64,000 nucleotides of DNA from Pseudovibrio sp. Ad37. Its GTDB lineage: Bacteria > Pseudomonadota > Alphaproteobacteria > Rhizobiales > Stappiaceae. How positions within the stretch are numbered: position 1 is the first letter of the stretch; the number at the start of each line of letters is the position of its first letter. Made by a program: the position numbers and the translations under genes. The stretch lies in NCBI RefSeq assembly GCF_001623075.1, contig NZ_LMCF01000215.1, positions 1 through 64,000 on the forward strand. Reading direction: 5' to 3'. Under the pieces are notes generated by a model. The model saw only the letters and a list, made by a program, of their open reading frames with translations, ran no database searches and was not told where the DNA came from. Shown here piece after piece: positions 52,571-62,606 of this stretch.

Positions 52571-53416
52571 ATGATCGACTACGTAGACGCTGCCAACGCG
52601 CCCCTGAAAAATACCGGCCAGATCAAGATCTACAGCCAGGAAGATTTTGAAGGTATGCGCAAAGCAAGCCAGATGACTGCACAGTGCCTCGACGCACTTG
52701 TGCCGCTGGTGCAACCGGGCGTCACAACGCAGGAAATTGACGACTTCGTTTTCAAGTTTGGTAAAGAGCGCGGCGGCGTTCCGGCAACACTGAACTATCG
52801 TGGCTTCAGCAAGTCCTGCTGCACGTCCATCAACCGCGTCATCTGTCACGGTATCCCTGATTCAAAAAAGAAGCTGAAAGAAGGTGACATCGTCAACATC
52901 GACGTCACCTACATCGTTGATGGCTGGCACGGCGACAGTTCCCGCATGTATCCCGTTGGCAAACTCAAGCCTGCAGCCAAGCGCCTCATCGAAGTCACTC
53001 ACGAATCTTTGATGCGTGCTTTGGAAGCTGCTAAGCCGGGCAACACCACAGGTGATATTGGTCATGCGATCCAGGAATACGTAGAATCAGAGCGCTGTTC
53101 CGTTGTCCGTGATTTTTGCGGTCACGGCGTAGGCAAACTGTTCCACGACATGCCGAACATTTTGCATTACGGCCAGAAAGGTTCTGGTATCGAGCTCAAG
53201 CCGGGCATGATTTTCACAATTGAACCAATGGTAAATCTGGGACGACCAGATGTGAAAGTGCTGAAAGACGGCTGGACGGCTGAAACCAAAGACAAATCCC
53301 TGTCTGCTCAGTTTGAACATTCCATCGGCATCACCTCTACAGGCTGTGAAGTTTTTACAGAGTCACCAGCAGGCCTGTTCAACCCAATGGAACCGGAAGC
53401 CGGAGCCGCTGCTTAG
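52571..53416 (+). CDS. map: Methionine aminopeptidase, type I
   Basis: Map removes the initiator methionine from new proteins. The 281-residue protein has the five metal ligands in the usual order: NIDVTYIVDGWHGDSSR (two Asp), FCGHGVGKLFHDMPN (His), MIFTIEPMVNLG (Glu) and QFEHSIGITSTG (Glu). The ATG follows GGGAAA. It is directly followed by radC, 22 bases away. Confidence 0.97.
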   Translation: MIDYVDAANAPLKNTGQIKIYSQEDFEGMRKASQMTAQCLDALVPLVQPGVTTQEIDDFVFKFGKERGGVPATLNYRGFSKSCCTSINRVICHGIPDSKKKLKEGDIVNIDVTYIVDGWHGDSSRMYPVGKLKPAAKRLIEVTHESLMRALEAAKPGNTTGDIGHAIQEYVESERCSVVRDFCGHGVGKLFHDMPNILHYGQKGSGIELKPGMIFTIEPMVNLGRPDVKVLKDGWTAETKDKSLSAQFEHSIGITSTGCEVFTESPAGLFNPMEPEAGAAA

Positions 53417-53438
53417 CCGCACCAAGTAAGGAGGGGGA

Positions 53439-54266
53439 ATGAAACAAACCAGTTTCGGGTTTCATGAGGTAACTCCCTCTCCTCAGGAGCAGGCACCCAC
53501 CGTGCCTGCACTCCAGAGCCATATCCCTCTGGACGAACCGGCAACTCTCCCGGTTCCGCCCTCTGCTAAACAGAGTAAATCCCCTAAGCCAGCCGCCAAA
53601 CACTATCACGGTCATCGTGCACGCTTGCGTGAACGGTTTGAGGAAACCGGCCTGGACGGCCTCCAGTCCTATGAATTGCTAGAGATGCTCCTCTTCTCCT
53701 CCATCAAACAGGGCGACACCAAACCACTGGCAAAAGCGCTGCTGGCTCAGTTCGGCTCCTTCGCGCAAGTTCTTGCAGCTCCAAGACAACGGCTGGAAGA
53801 GGTTCCCGGTTGTGGGCCACGCACAGCAAGTTTTATCAAAGAAATGCAGGCCGCATCCATTCTCTACGCTAAAGCACAGGTTGTAGAGCGCGACCCCCTC
53901 TCCTCCTGGAGCAAAGTTCTGGAATACGTTCGCGCAGCTATGGCGCACAACGACAAAGAAGAATTCCGCATCCTGTTTCTGGACAAAAAGAACCGCCTCA
54001 TCGCAGATGAAGTCCAGCAGACCGGAACAGTTGACCACACGCCCGTTTATCCGCGCGAAGTTACAAAACGGGCATTGGAATTGTCAGCCTGCGCGGTCAT
54101 TCTAGTCCACAACCACCCTTCTGGCGACCCAACACCATCCCGTCAAGATATTGAAATGACGACGAAAATCTCAAACACACTGGAACCACTAGGGATAGTG
54201 CTGCACGATCACATCATCATAGCCGGCTCAGGTCACGTCAGTTTCAGAGGCCTTCAACTCATCTAA
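53439..54266 (+). CDS. radC: RadC family protein (JAMM/MPN domain)
   Basis: This 275-residue protein carries the N-terminal helix-hairpin-helix region ([20 protein letters not shown]) and the RadC JAMM domain with [18 protein letters not shown], the His-x-His-x10-Asp zinc site, near residue 223. ATG at 53439 follows GGAGGGGG. The family was named for DNA repair, but its biochemical role is uncertain. It is probably cotranscribed with map. Confidence 0.95.
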   Translation: MKQTSFGFHEVTPSPQEQAPTVPALQSHIPLDEPATLPVPPSAKQSKSPKPAAKHYHGHRARLRERFEETGLDGLQSYELLEMLLFSSIKQGDTKPLAKALLAQFGSFAQVLAAPRQRLEEVPGCGPRTASFIKEMQAASILYAKAQVVERDPLSSWSKVLEYVRAAMAHNDKEEFRILFLDKKNRLIADEVQQTGTVDHTPVYPREVTKRALELSACAVILVHNHPSGDPTPSRQDIEMTTKISNTLEPLGIVLHDHIIIAGSGHVSFRGLQLI

Positions 54267-54414
54267 GCTATCCCCAGCAGCAGAACTCCATTCACATAAA
54301 TTTCCCAAGTGATCGATAAAACACGTCGGTTGTACAGGCTCACTCAAGCAAAATCTCCGAACATAAGCATGGGCAAGTGCGTTTGCGCATACAATCAAGA
54401 GTTTTAAAGGCAGC

Positions 54415-56748
54415 ATGAGTAAATTGCCGATGGCGGGACAACCGAGTTCGAAAACTCCCATGACTTCAGCAGTGTTGGGCAGTACTTTCGGCAATACGAT
54501 TACACGAGGCAAGAAAATCGGAGCCCGCATGATGGCTCTGTTGATCCTGTGTGTTGTAGCTGCAGCTTTGGCTGTTGGGTATCTGGCGTTCTACTGGTCA
54601 ACCCAGCGTGCGCTCGACTTTGAGGTCGATAAAGAAGTTCGCCTCGTACAGAGCAACCTCAAAGTGTTCCGCAATGGGCTCGCAAATGAAGCAGAGCGCA
54701 TCGCCATCTCAAACAAGGCATACGCTTCTGTTCTTTCAGAAGAAACCAACATCCTGCTGGATGAGGATCTGACACCGACCCCAAGCACACGGGGTGATCG
54801 CGATATCTTCGTCATCCTCAACAAGGATATGAAACCGCTTTACACCTACCGCCGCGATCTGCCATGGCACAGCGAAGTCTTTGAAGATCAGCTTCGCGGC
54901 CAGCTTGATGCCACACTGTCTGAGCTGGAAACACGGGCCAACACGAAGCAAACCCAGTTCCGTGTGCCAGAACCACTGCGCAGCCACGCCCCTCTGGCAT
55001 TGAGCTTGCGCGATGTTGTTCTGGTTGATGGTGCAATCGGCCTCGCCACAGTTGCTGCAATCACTCCGTCAACAGCACCGCCAAAAGGTATGCCAACAGT
55101 TGCCGGTTATCTGCTTTGGGTACGATCACTGGACATCCGGTCCATCAGATCCTTTGAAGAATCAACTGGCTTGTCGGAAATGTTCATCACCACGAACAAA
55201 CCAAAAGCCGACTTCCAGCGCGTATCCCTGCCATTGCTCCGCCGCAATGGTGAGATCATCGCCAACCTGAGCTGGAAAACCACCGCAGCCTCTGGCGCGA
55301 TCTACACCAACTCATCACCGTATTTTCTGGGAACCATCATCGCTATCTTGCTGATGACGATTCTCATTCTGCTCCGCTACATCAAGATGACAGACCGCAT
55401 CTTGCAAAATGAAGCAGATGCGACACATGCAGCACTCCATGACGCCTTGTGCGGGCTGCCCAACAGAACATGGTTCGAGATTTTTGCAGCTGACGTGCTG
55501 CGACGCGACCGACAAAAACAGCGTATTACTGGCATTGTATTTCTGGATCTGGACCATTTCAAACAGATCAACGACAGCTTGGGCCACTCCATCGGCGATG
55601 AAGTCATCAAACTCGTCGCCGAGCGCCTGAAAGTGTCGATCAACATGGAAGACCGGGTCGCGCGCGTCAGTGGAGATGAGTTCCTCATCGTACTGGCGCA
55701 CCGCACCAGCATGGATGAGATCATCGAAACCTGCATGTACATCGAGAAGATGCTCTCGGATGCCTTCAAGGTTGAGAAACACAAGATCCTGACTACAGCC
55801 AGCATGGGCGTCGCGCTATCTCCTGAGCATGGACACGATCTGACAGCGCTTTTGCGCCGAGCAGATATTGCACTCTATCAGGCAAAGAAACTGGGCCGTG
55901 GCCGTTATGTGCTCTTTGAAAAGGAGATGGAGGACACTCTTCAGATCTCCCGCGAAATCGAAGAGGATATCAAACGCGCGCTCAATGCCAACGAATTCCA
56001 GAACTACTACCAGCCTATCATGGACAACACCGGCAAGAACATTCTGGCAGCCGAGGCCCTTATTCGCTGGAACCATCCGAAAAAAGGTCTTTTGCCACCA
56101 GCTGCATTTTTGCCGGTAGCTGAAGAATCCATGCTCATCAATCGCATTGGTGAGTGGGTGCTGGAGAACGCGATCAAGGATGGCTCAACGCTGAATGACG
56201 TCACCATGTGCGTGAACGTCTCTCCAACCCAGTTGCGGCATCCGGAATTCCCTGAGCTGGTCAACACATTGCTGGAAAAGTACCAGCTGGAACCTAACCG
56301 TCTGGAACTGGAAGTTACCGAAGACGTTCTCATCAACTACTCAGAAACAGTGGTTGAAGTCATCGAGCGCCTTCGTAATCTCGGCGTAAAAATTGCGCTG
56401 GATGATTTTGGAACTGGCTTCTCATCTCTCAGCTACCTGCGCCGCGATCTGTTCGACAAAATCAAGATCGATCGTTCCTTCATCAATGGTGCCGTGACTG
56501 ATGCCAAAGCCAGAGAAATTTTGGCAAGCTCAATCACTCTTGGGCTTCGTCTTGGCATGGATGTGTGTGTTGAAGGCGTGGAAGAAGAAGAGCAGAAAGA
56601 ACTGCTGCTCACCATGGATTGCCCAATGATGCAGGGTTATCTGTTCTCCCGCCCAATCCCACTTGGCAAGTTCCGTCTATGGCGTGATGACAGGGATGAA
56701 GAAGTGGAACAGAAGCCACGCAAAATCAGAGTGGGCGCAGCAGAATAA
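54415..56748 (+). CDS. Membrane GGDEF-EAL protein with a periplasmic sensor domain
   Basis: This 777-residue protein has a TM helix at about 38-60, an extracytoplasmic CHASE4-like region (about 60-300), a second TM at about 305-325, a GGDEF domain (about 345-500) and an EAL domain (about 515-760). The cyclase motif is SGDEF (near 419), and the inhibitory I-site arginine is replaced (NMED instead of RxxD). The EAL domain looks intact: AEALIRW, VNVSPTQL, DDFGTGFSSLSYL, EGVEEEE and QGYLFSRPI. It may both make and degrade c-di-GMP or mainly degrade it. It stands alone. Confidence 0.93.
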   Translation: MSKLPMAGQPSSKTPMTSAVLGSTFGNTITRGKKIGARMMALLILCVVAAALAVGYLAFYWSTQRALDFEVDKEVRLVQSNLKVFRNGLANEAERIAISNKAYASVLSEETNILLDEDLTPTPSTRGDRDIFVILNKDMKPLYTYRRDLPWHSEVFEDQLRGQLDATLSELETRANTKQTQFRVPEPLRSHAPLALSLRDVVLVDGAIGLATVAAITPSTAPPKGMPTVAGYLLWVRSLDIRSIRSFEESTGLSEMFITTNKPKADFQRVSLPLLRRNGEIIANLSWKTTAASGAIYTNSSPYFLGTIIAILLMTILILLRYIKMTDRILQNEADATHAALHDALCGLPNRTWFEIFAADVLRRDRQKQRITGIVFLDLDHFKQINDSLGHSIGDEVIKLVAERLKVSINMEDRVARVSGDEFLIVLAHRTSMDEIIETCMYIEKMLSDAFKVEKHKILTTASMGVALSPEHGHDLTALLRRADIALYQAKKLGRGRYVLFEKEMEDTLQISREIEEDIKRALNANEFQNYYQPIMDNTGKNILAAEALIRWNHPKKGLLPPAAFLPVAEESMLINRIGEWVLENAIKDGSTLNDVTMCVNVSPTQLRHPEFPELVNTLLEKYQLEPNRLELEVTEDVLINYSETVVEVIERLRNLGVKIALDDFGTGFSSLSYLRRDLFDKIKIDRSFINGAVTDAKAREILASSITLGLRLGMDVCVEGVEEEEQKELLLTMDCPMMQGYLFSRPIPLGKFRLWRDDRDEEVEQKPRKIRVGAAE

Positions 56749-56781
56749 TCTGCGCCCTTCGCGATCGGCTGTCATCTCAAA

Positions 56782-57774
56782 CTAGTTTTCAGAAAAACTC
56801 TTCCAGAACGCAGCAAATGTCTCGCTGGTTTCCTGCTTGAAAGCAAAAGGCCGCTTGGCCGCTTCCTCCCAGCGCACACCGGAATTTTTCAGCACAGCAA
56901 CACCCTGTTGCCCAAACTGCATCTTAAGCTGGTCAACAAGCCAGGCCTTCACCTGATCACGGCGTTGAACCGCAAGACCACCATTATCGTGCAGCACAGA
57001 GTGATGTCTGTCGCTGGCCTCAATCAGCTCACTAAGGCCTCTGTTGTCCATTGCACTCAGCATCAACACAGGAACCTTCCAGTCCCCTCGCTTCGCACTC
57101 AAGCTCATAGCACCTTCCACATCCGCACGAGCACGGCTGGCAACGTCCCCCATATCAGCCTTGGTCACGCAGATAATGTCCGGCAGCTCCATGATGCCCG
57201 CCTTCATGAATTGAAGACTGTCACCAGATCCCGGCTGAATACAAAGCACGCAGGTATCAGCCACAAGAGCCACATCTGCCTCAGATTGGCCAATACCAAC
57301 ACTCTCCACGATCACACGGTCCATCACAGCCCGCATCACGATCACCGCAGCAATTGCATGCTCGGAGAGCCCGCCAAGCCGGTCTCGCGCCGCCATGGAA
57401 CGCACAAAAATCTTCTGATCTTCCGGATCTGTTGAAAGTCGTGTCCGGTCACCCAGCAACGATCCACCAGTCACCTGAGAAGAGGGATCAACCGCAATCA
57501 CACCAACGCTTTTATCCGCGCTGCGGTATTCCGAAATCATTGCATTTGTCAGGGTGGATTTCCCAACGCCGGGAGGTCCGGTCAGCGCGATCACATGCGC
57601 GATTGGGTTTTGCAACGCCTCATCTAGCAAAGAGATCAACTGAGGATGCCCCTCATAACTCTCGATAGCACTGAGCAAACGTGCAAGAGCTGGCTTCCCG
57701 CCAGCTCTCAGGTCTTCCAGATTGACAGGAGCCGACCGAGGCCAGCTCCTCCCCTTTTTCACAAAGCCACTCAC
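56782..57774 (-). CDS. meaB: MeaB/ArgK-family GTPase
   Basis: This 330-residue P-loop GTPase has GPPGVGKST at residues 66-74, the VGVIAVDPSSQVTGGSLLGD switch region, DRLGGLSEHAIAAV and VTKADMG as the base-recognition motif. MeaB normally protects methylmalonyl-CoA mutase. Here its GTG start overlaps the stop of ppdK (GTGA, 57771-57774), so it is translationally coupled to a pyruvate-phosphate dikinase gene. No mutase is in the window. Confidence 0.94.
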   Translation of the reverse strand: MSGFVKKGRSWPRSAPVNLEDLRAGGKPALARLLSAIESYEGHPQLISLLDEALQNPIAHVIALTGPPGVGKSTLTNAMISEYRSADKSVGVIAVDPSSQVTGGSLLGDRTRLSTDPEDQKIFVRSMAARDRLGGLSEHAIAAVIVMRAVMDRVIVESVGIGQSEADVALVADTCVLCIQPGSGDSLQFMKAGIMELPDIICVTKADMGDVASRARADVEGAMSLSAKRGDWKVPVLMLSAMDNRGLSELIEASDRHHSVLHDNGGLAVQRRDQVKAWLVDQLKMQFGQQGVAVLKNSGVRWEEAAKRPFAFKQETSETFAAFWKSFSEN

Positions 57775-60443
57775 CCCTTGTTCCGCTGTGCCAGCACTGC
57801 CTGAGCAGCAGCAAGACGCGCAACAGGAACACGGAACGGAGAACAGGACACGTAGTTCAAACCAACAGTTTCGCAGAAGGCGATGGAGGCTGGATCACCC
57901 CCATGTTCTCCGCAAATACCAAGTTTGATATCAGCTTTCGTCTTACGGCCATTCGTGGCTGCAAGCTTCACCAACTGGCCAACGCCGTCCACATCCAATG
58001 AGACGAACGGATCTTTCTCCATCACCTTCCGTTCCTGGTACTTGCCCAGGAAGGACGCGGCATCATCACGAGAGATACCAAAGGTGGTTTGCGTCAGATC
58101 GTTGGTGCCAAAAGAGAAGAACTCGGCAGACGCAGCAATCTCTTCAGAAAGCAGCGCGGCCCGTGGCAACTCAATCATGGTGCCAACAGAGTACTCAGGC
58201 TTTTCGCCCAGCTCCTTGGCCACAACTGCCGCTGTACCGTCAATGCTCTCGCGAACAATATCCAGCTCGCTCTTCAAGCCAACCAGCGGCACCATAATTT
58301 CAGGTGCCACCTTGCGGCCATGACGCTTGGAAACATCCAGCGCAGCTTCAAAGATAGCCCGTGCCTGCATCTCTGCAATTTCCGGATAGGAAATCAGCAA
58401 ACGGCAACCACGATTGCCGAGCATCGGATTGAACTCTTCCAGCTCTTCCGCACGCTCACGCAGCTCTTCCGGATCAATGTCCATCTGCTTGGCAACCTCA
58501 GCAATGTCCTCTTCCGTCTTAGGAAGGAATTCATGCAGTGGCGGATCAAGCAAACGAATGGTGACCGGACGATCAACCATCAGCTCAAAGATATCGATAA
58601 AGTCCTGACGCTGGATCGGAAGCAACTTCGCAAGCGCAGCTTTGCGTTCTTTCACCGTGTCAGACAAGATCATTTCACGCACCGCAAGGATACGTTCGCC
58701 TTCAAAGAACATGTGCTCGGTACGGCACAGGCCAATACCTTCAGCCCCAAAAGAAAGCGCAACTTTCACATCAGCAGGTGTTTCTGCATTGGTGCGAATG
58801 TTCATGCGGCGAATGTTATCAGCCCATTCCATCAGCTTTTTGAAATCACCGGAAAGCTCAGGCTCCTGCATTTGGACCTTGCCAGCAAGCACCTGGCCAT
58901 TGCCGCCATCAATGGTGATTGTATCACCCTTGCCAAAGCTGCGACCGTCGACCGTCATGACCTCATTACGGGCGTCAACACGAATGGTTCCAGCGCCAGC
59001 AACACAAGGTTTACCCATACCGCGCGCAACAACAGCCGCGTGACTGGTCATTCCGCCACGTGTTGTCAAAATGCCTTCCGCAGCATGCATGCCGTGAATG
59101 TCTTCAGGGCTGGTCTCTGTACGAACCAGAATAACAGAGCGGCCATTGGCCTTTTCTGTTTCAGCATCGTCAGAGTTGAACACGATCGCACCGCAGGCAG
59201 CACCCGGAGAAGCTGGCAGACCAACAGTCAGCTCATCCCGTTCGCTGGCAGGATCAATGGTCGGGTGCAGCAGCTGGTCCAGAGAAGACGGTGCAATGCT
59301 CGCAACGGCTTCTTCTTTGGTAATCAGACCGCTCTCAGCCATATCAACCGCAATCTTCAGCGCAGCTTTCAGCGTCCGCTTGCCGTTACGGGTCTGAAGC
59401 ATCCAAAGCTTGCCGTGCTCAACGGTAAACTCCAGATCCTGCATATCGCGGTAATGGGTCTCCAACCTGTCACAAACAGCCTGGAACTCCGCAAACACCT
59501 CAGGCATGGTCGCTTCAAGAGATGGTTTTTCGGAATGCGCCTCAATGCGGGCTTTCTCGGTGATATCCTGCGGCGTACGAATACCTGCAACAACATCTTC
59601 ACCCTGCGCGTTGATGAGGAACTCACCATAAAGCGCGTTTTCACCAGTGGACGGGTTACGGGTAAAGGCAACACCAGTCGCAGAGTTTTCGCCTGTGTTA
59701 CCAAACACCATCGCCTGCACGTTCACTGCAGTGCCCCAGTCCTCTGGGATTTCATGCAGGGCTCGGTAAGTTTTGGCCCGTGGGATCATCCAGCTCTTGA
59801 ACACGGCGCCAACGGCACCCCAGAGCTGCTCTTCAGGATCCTCAGGGAAAGGACGACCAAGCTCTTCTTCAACCTTGTCCTTATAAGCCGCGACGATCTG
59901 TTTCCAGTCGTCGCCGGTCAGGTCAGTATCAAGGGAGTAGTCGTGCTCGTCCTTGAAATCTTCCAGAATTTCTTCGAAGTGATCGTGGTCTACGTCCAAC
60001 ACCACATCAGAGTACATCTGGATGAAACGACGATAGCTGTCATAAGCAAACCGGTCATCGTTTGCATCTTTGGCCAGCGCTTCAACAGTCCGGTCATTGA
60101 GACCCAGATTCAGAACCGTATCCATCATACCCGGCATGGAAACACGGGCACCGGAACGCACAGACAACAGCAGCGGTTTGGTCGTGCTGTTGAACTTACG
60201 CTCTGTCAGCTCTTCAACAGCCGCAATGGCAGCATGAACCTGCTCTTTGAGCTCGGAAGGATACTGCTGACCTTCATCATAATAGTGCGTGCAAACTTGC
60301 GTTGTAATGGTAAAGCCGGGAGGGACAGGCAATCCTAGTCTGCTCATCTCGGCAAGGTTTGCACCCTTACCGCCCAGCAGCTCCTTCATAGAAGCATCGC
60401 CCTCGGTTTTGTTTTCTCCAAAGATGTAGACCCACTTGGTCAT
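57771..60443 (-). CDS. ppdK: Pyruvate, phosphate dikinase
   Basis: PPDK interconverts pyruvate, ATP and Pi with PEP, AMP and PPi. The 890-residue enzyme has the ATP-grasp N-terminal domain (LGGKGANLAEMSRLGLPVPP), the swivelling domain with the phosphorylated histidine in GGMTSHAAVVARGMGKPCVA near 455, and the C-terminal TIM barrel with FGTNDLTQTTFGISRDD and the cysteine in GICGEHGGDPAS. ATG at 60443 follows AAAGGGGGGTGTT; an upstream start at 60473 adds ten unlikely residues. Confidence 0.97.
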   Translation of the reverse strand: MTKWVYIFGENKTEGDASMKELLGGKGANLAEMSRLGLPVPPGFTITTQVCTHYYDEGQQYPSELKEQVHAAIAAVEELTERKFNSTTKPLLLSVRSGARVSMPGMMDTVLNLGLNDRTVEALAKDANDDRFAYDSYRRFIQMYSDVVLDVDHDHFEEILEDFKDEHDYSLDTDLTGDDWKQIVAAYKDKVEEELGRPFPEDPEEQLWGAVGAVFKSWMIPRAKTYRALHEIPEDWGTAVNVQAMVFGNTGENSATGVAFTRNPSTGENALYGEFLINAQGEDVVAGIRTPQDITEKARIEAHSEKPSLEATMPEVFAEFQAVCDRLETHYRDMQDLEFTVEHGKLWMLQTRNGKRTLKAALKIAVDMAESGLITKEEAVASIAPSSLDQLLHPTIDPASERDELTVGLPASPGAACGAIVFNSDDAETEKANGRSVILVRTETSPEDIHGMHAAEGILTTRGGMTSHAAVVARGMGKPCVAGAGTIRVDARNEVMTVDGRSFGKGDTITIDGGNGQVLAGKVQMQEPELSGDFKKLMEWADNIRRMNIRTNAETPADVKVALSFGAEGIGLCRTEHMFFEGERILAVREMILSDTVKERKAALAKLLPIQRQDFIDIFELMVDRPVTIRLLDPPLHEFLPKTEEDIAEVAKQMDIDPEELRERAEELEEFNPMLGNRGCRLLISYPEIAEMQARAIFEAALDVSKRHGRKVAPEIMVPLVGLKSELDIVRESIDGTAAVVAKELGEKPEYSVGTMIELPRAALLSEEIAASAEFFSFGTNDLTQTTFGISRDDAASFLGKYQERKVMEKDPFVSLDVDGVGQLVKLAATNGRKTKADIKLGICGEHGGDPASIAFCETVGLNYVSCSPFRVPVARLAAAQAVLAQRNKG

Positions 60444-60769
60444 AACACCCCCCTTTATTGAGTGAGACGACAACCAATCTCACTTGGAATTGCACCACTG
60501 CCCACTATCTGCAATGAACAGGGTCATTATAGCAAGAGACTCAGACCTCGACCTTAGTGTTATTGCGTAAATACTTCTGAATTCTTGAGAAATATCAATA
60601 TACTTACTTATCCGCAGATACTTGAAAAAATGTAGGTTCAATTGAAAGAATGTTCGGATACACTTAACAACATGCGGTGAGTTATCCGGCTGCTATAAAA
60701 ACGCCATTCTTCGCTACTAACAGATTGATGTAATATTGAGTCGCAATCGGCTCTCAATGAGAGACATAT
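60444..60769. other. Intergenic region between ppdK and the TPR gene
   Basis: Divergent region that must hold both promoters. It is AT-rich with no gene or strong repeat visible. Confidence 0.4.
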
Positions 60770-62587
60770 ATGACCCTGACAAGCTATTTTGCGCTGTTCC
60801 GCTCCAATTCTGCTTCTGCTCAGAACAATGGCCGTATGACCTATCATTCTGTTAATAAAAACAGATTCTCAAAAAGGGCTTTAATGGCCTCAGCGCTGGC
60901 GCTTGTTATGGTGAGCTCGCCATTAGTTCCCGCTCAAAGCGCGAAGGCAAATTCCCAGTCCTTACCGGCTGCAAGCTCCCTGTCAGGAAGTTACCTGTCA
61001 GGCAGAAGCGCCCTTCTTGCTCAGGATCTGGCCGCCGCGTCCAACTATTTCACCTCAGCTCTGCAGGGTGATCCGGATAATTTTTATATTCTCGACCGCG
61101 CATTTGTCACATCACTGGCAAACGGTAACGTCGAAAAAGCGCTCCCTCTGGCAAACCGCATTCTGGAAGAAGACAACGAGCACTTCCTTGCACAGCTGGC
61201 CGTTGCCGCACAGCGCATTCATGAAGGTGACTTCACCACCGAACTGCCAGATGCCGTCACACAAAACGTCAACCCGCTGTCCCGTCTGAGCTTTGCTCTT
61301 GTTTCAGCCTGGGTCAAAGCAGGTCAGGGCAAAACAGATGAGGCCATCGCAGATCTGACAAGCACCACCGGCGCCAAGTGGTTTGACCTCTTCATCAATT
61401 TCAACGCGGGCCTGCTGGCTGAATACAACAACAACCCGCATCAGGCCGCCGAGTTTTATAAGGCAGCCTACGAGATTGACCGCGGCGCCCTGCGCAACGC
61501 CATTTCCTACACCCATATGCTCGCCGCCTCCGGCAGACAGCAAGAAGCGCTGGACATCGTTGCCGAATATGAGCAACTCATTCCAGAACATCCGCTTCTT
61601 GTCACACTGAGAGAGAAGATTGAGAGCGGCGAGGTTATTGAATCCGTTGCTAAATCACCAGCTGAAGGGCTGGCGGAAGCCCTGCACGGTCTCGGTATCG
61701 CAGTCAGCAAAGAGGGCGAAGAGCTCTCCGCAAATTACCTGCAGCTCGCCACCTACCTCAATCCGAAGAACGATTCAGCCCTGATTGGTCTGGCCTCTTT
61801 ATTTGAGCAGCTTGGCGACAATGAACGCGCCATCGAATATCTGTCAGCGGTATCTGACGGTTCTCCAATGAAACGCGAAGCTGAAATCCAGATCGCGCTC
61901 CATTACAACATTCTGGACAATCTGGAAGAAGCCCGCGCACATCTGGAAAAGCTGGTGAAAGCAGACCCGAGTGATCTGGAAGCCATCACGTCTTTGGGCA
62001 ACGTGTTGCGCGGTCATTCCCTCTTTGAAGAGGCTGAAACCTCTTACAATCAGGGCCTGGATACCCTCAGCGAAATTCAGGCAAATCACTGGACGATTCT
62101 GTATTTCCGCGGCATCACCCGCGAACGTCAGGACAAGTGGGACGCTGCTGAAGAAGACTTCCGCGAAGCTCTGACCCTCAAGCCTGAACAGCCAATGATC
62201 CTGAACTACCTCGGCTACTCCCTGGTAGATCGCGGTCTGAAGCTGGATGAAGCGCAGAAGATGATTGAGCGCGCTGTTCGCCTGCGTCCAACCGATGGAT
62301 ACATCGTCGACAGCCTCGGCTGGGTTTACTATCGCCTGGGCCGTTATGAAGAAGCCGCTGAAAAACTGGAACGCGCTGTCGCTCTGCGTCCGCATGATCC
62401 AATCATCAACGATCATTTGGGCGATGCGTACTGGCAAGTTGGTCGCAAACTGGAAGCCCGCTACAAGTGGAACCACGCCCGCGACCTTGAGCCGGAACCA
62501 GAAGACCTGAAACGCATTCTCGATAAGATCGAAAATGGCATGGAAGATGCCGTTCCGGTCGTCGCAAGCTCTGCAGACAACAAATAG
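60770..62587 (+). CDS. Secreted TPR-repeat protein
   Basis: This 605-residue protein has a signal sequence (residues 36-60, RALMASALALVMVSSPLVPA, cleavage after SAKA) and then consists almost wholly of tetratricopeptide repeats. Clear TPR units include LEEARAHLEKLVKADPSDLE, WDAAEEDFREALTLKPEQPM, LDEAQKMIERAVRLRPTDGY and YEEAAEKLERAVALRPHDPI. TPRs mediate protein binding; in the periplasm, such proteins often serve outer-membrane assembly or secretion complexes. ATG at 60770 has GAGAG before it; ATG at 60836 is an alternative. It lies directly before ispE. Confidence 0.9.
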   Translation: MTLTSYFALFRSNSASAQNNGRMTYHSVNKNRFSKRALMASALALVMVSSPLVPAQSAKANSQSLPAASSLSGSYLSGRSALLAQDLAAASNYFTSALQGDPDNFYILDRAFVTSLANGNVEKALPLANRILEEDNEHFLAQLAVAAQRIHEGDFTTELPDAVTQNVNPLSRLSFALVSAWVKAGQGKTDEAIADLTSTTGAKWFDLFINFNAGLLAEYNNNPHQAAEFYKAAYEIDRGALRNAISYTHMLAASGRQQEALDIVAEYEQLIPEHPLLVTLREKIESGEVIESVAKSPAEGLAEALHGLGIAVSKEGEELSANYLQLATYLNPKNDSALIGLASLFEQLGDNERAIEYLSAVSDGSPMKREAEIQIALHYNILDNLEEARAHLEKLVKADPSDLEAITSLGNVLRGHSLFEEAETSYNQGLDTLSEIQANHWTILYFRGITRERQDKWDAAEEDFREALTLKPEQPMILNYLGYSLVDRGLKLDEAQKMIERAVRLRPTDGYIVDSLGWVYYRLGRYEEAAEKLERAVALRPHDPIINDHLGDAYWQVGRKLEARYKWNHARDLEPEPEDLKRILDKIENGMEDAVPVVASSADNK

Positions 62588-62606
62588 CTCATAACACGAT
62601 CATATT

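Noticed and set aside
58089-60338. Plus-strand frame of 749 codons opposite ppdK
   Set aside because: A long antisense frame caused by codon bias in ppdK; no recognisable domain and no ribosome binding site.
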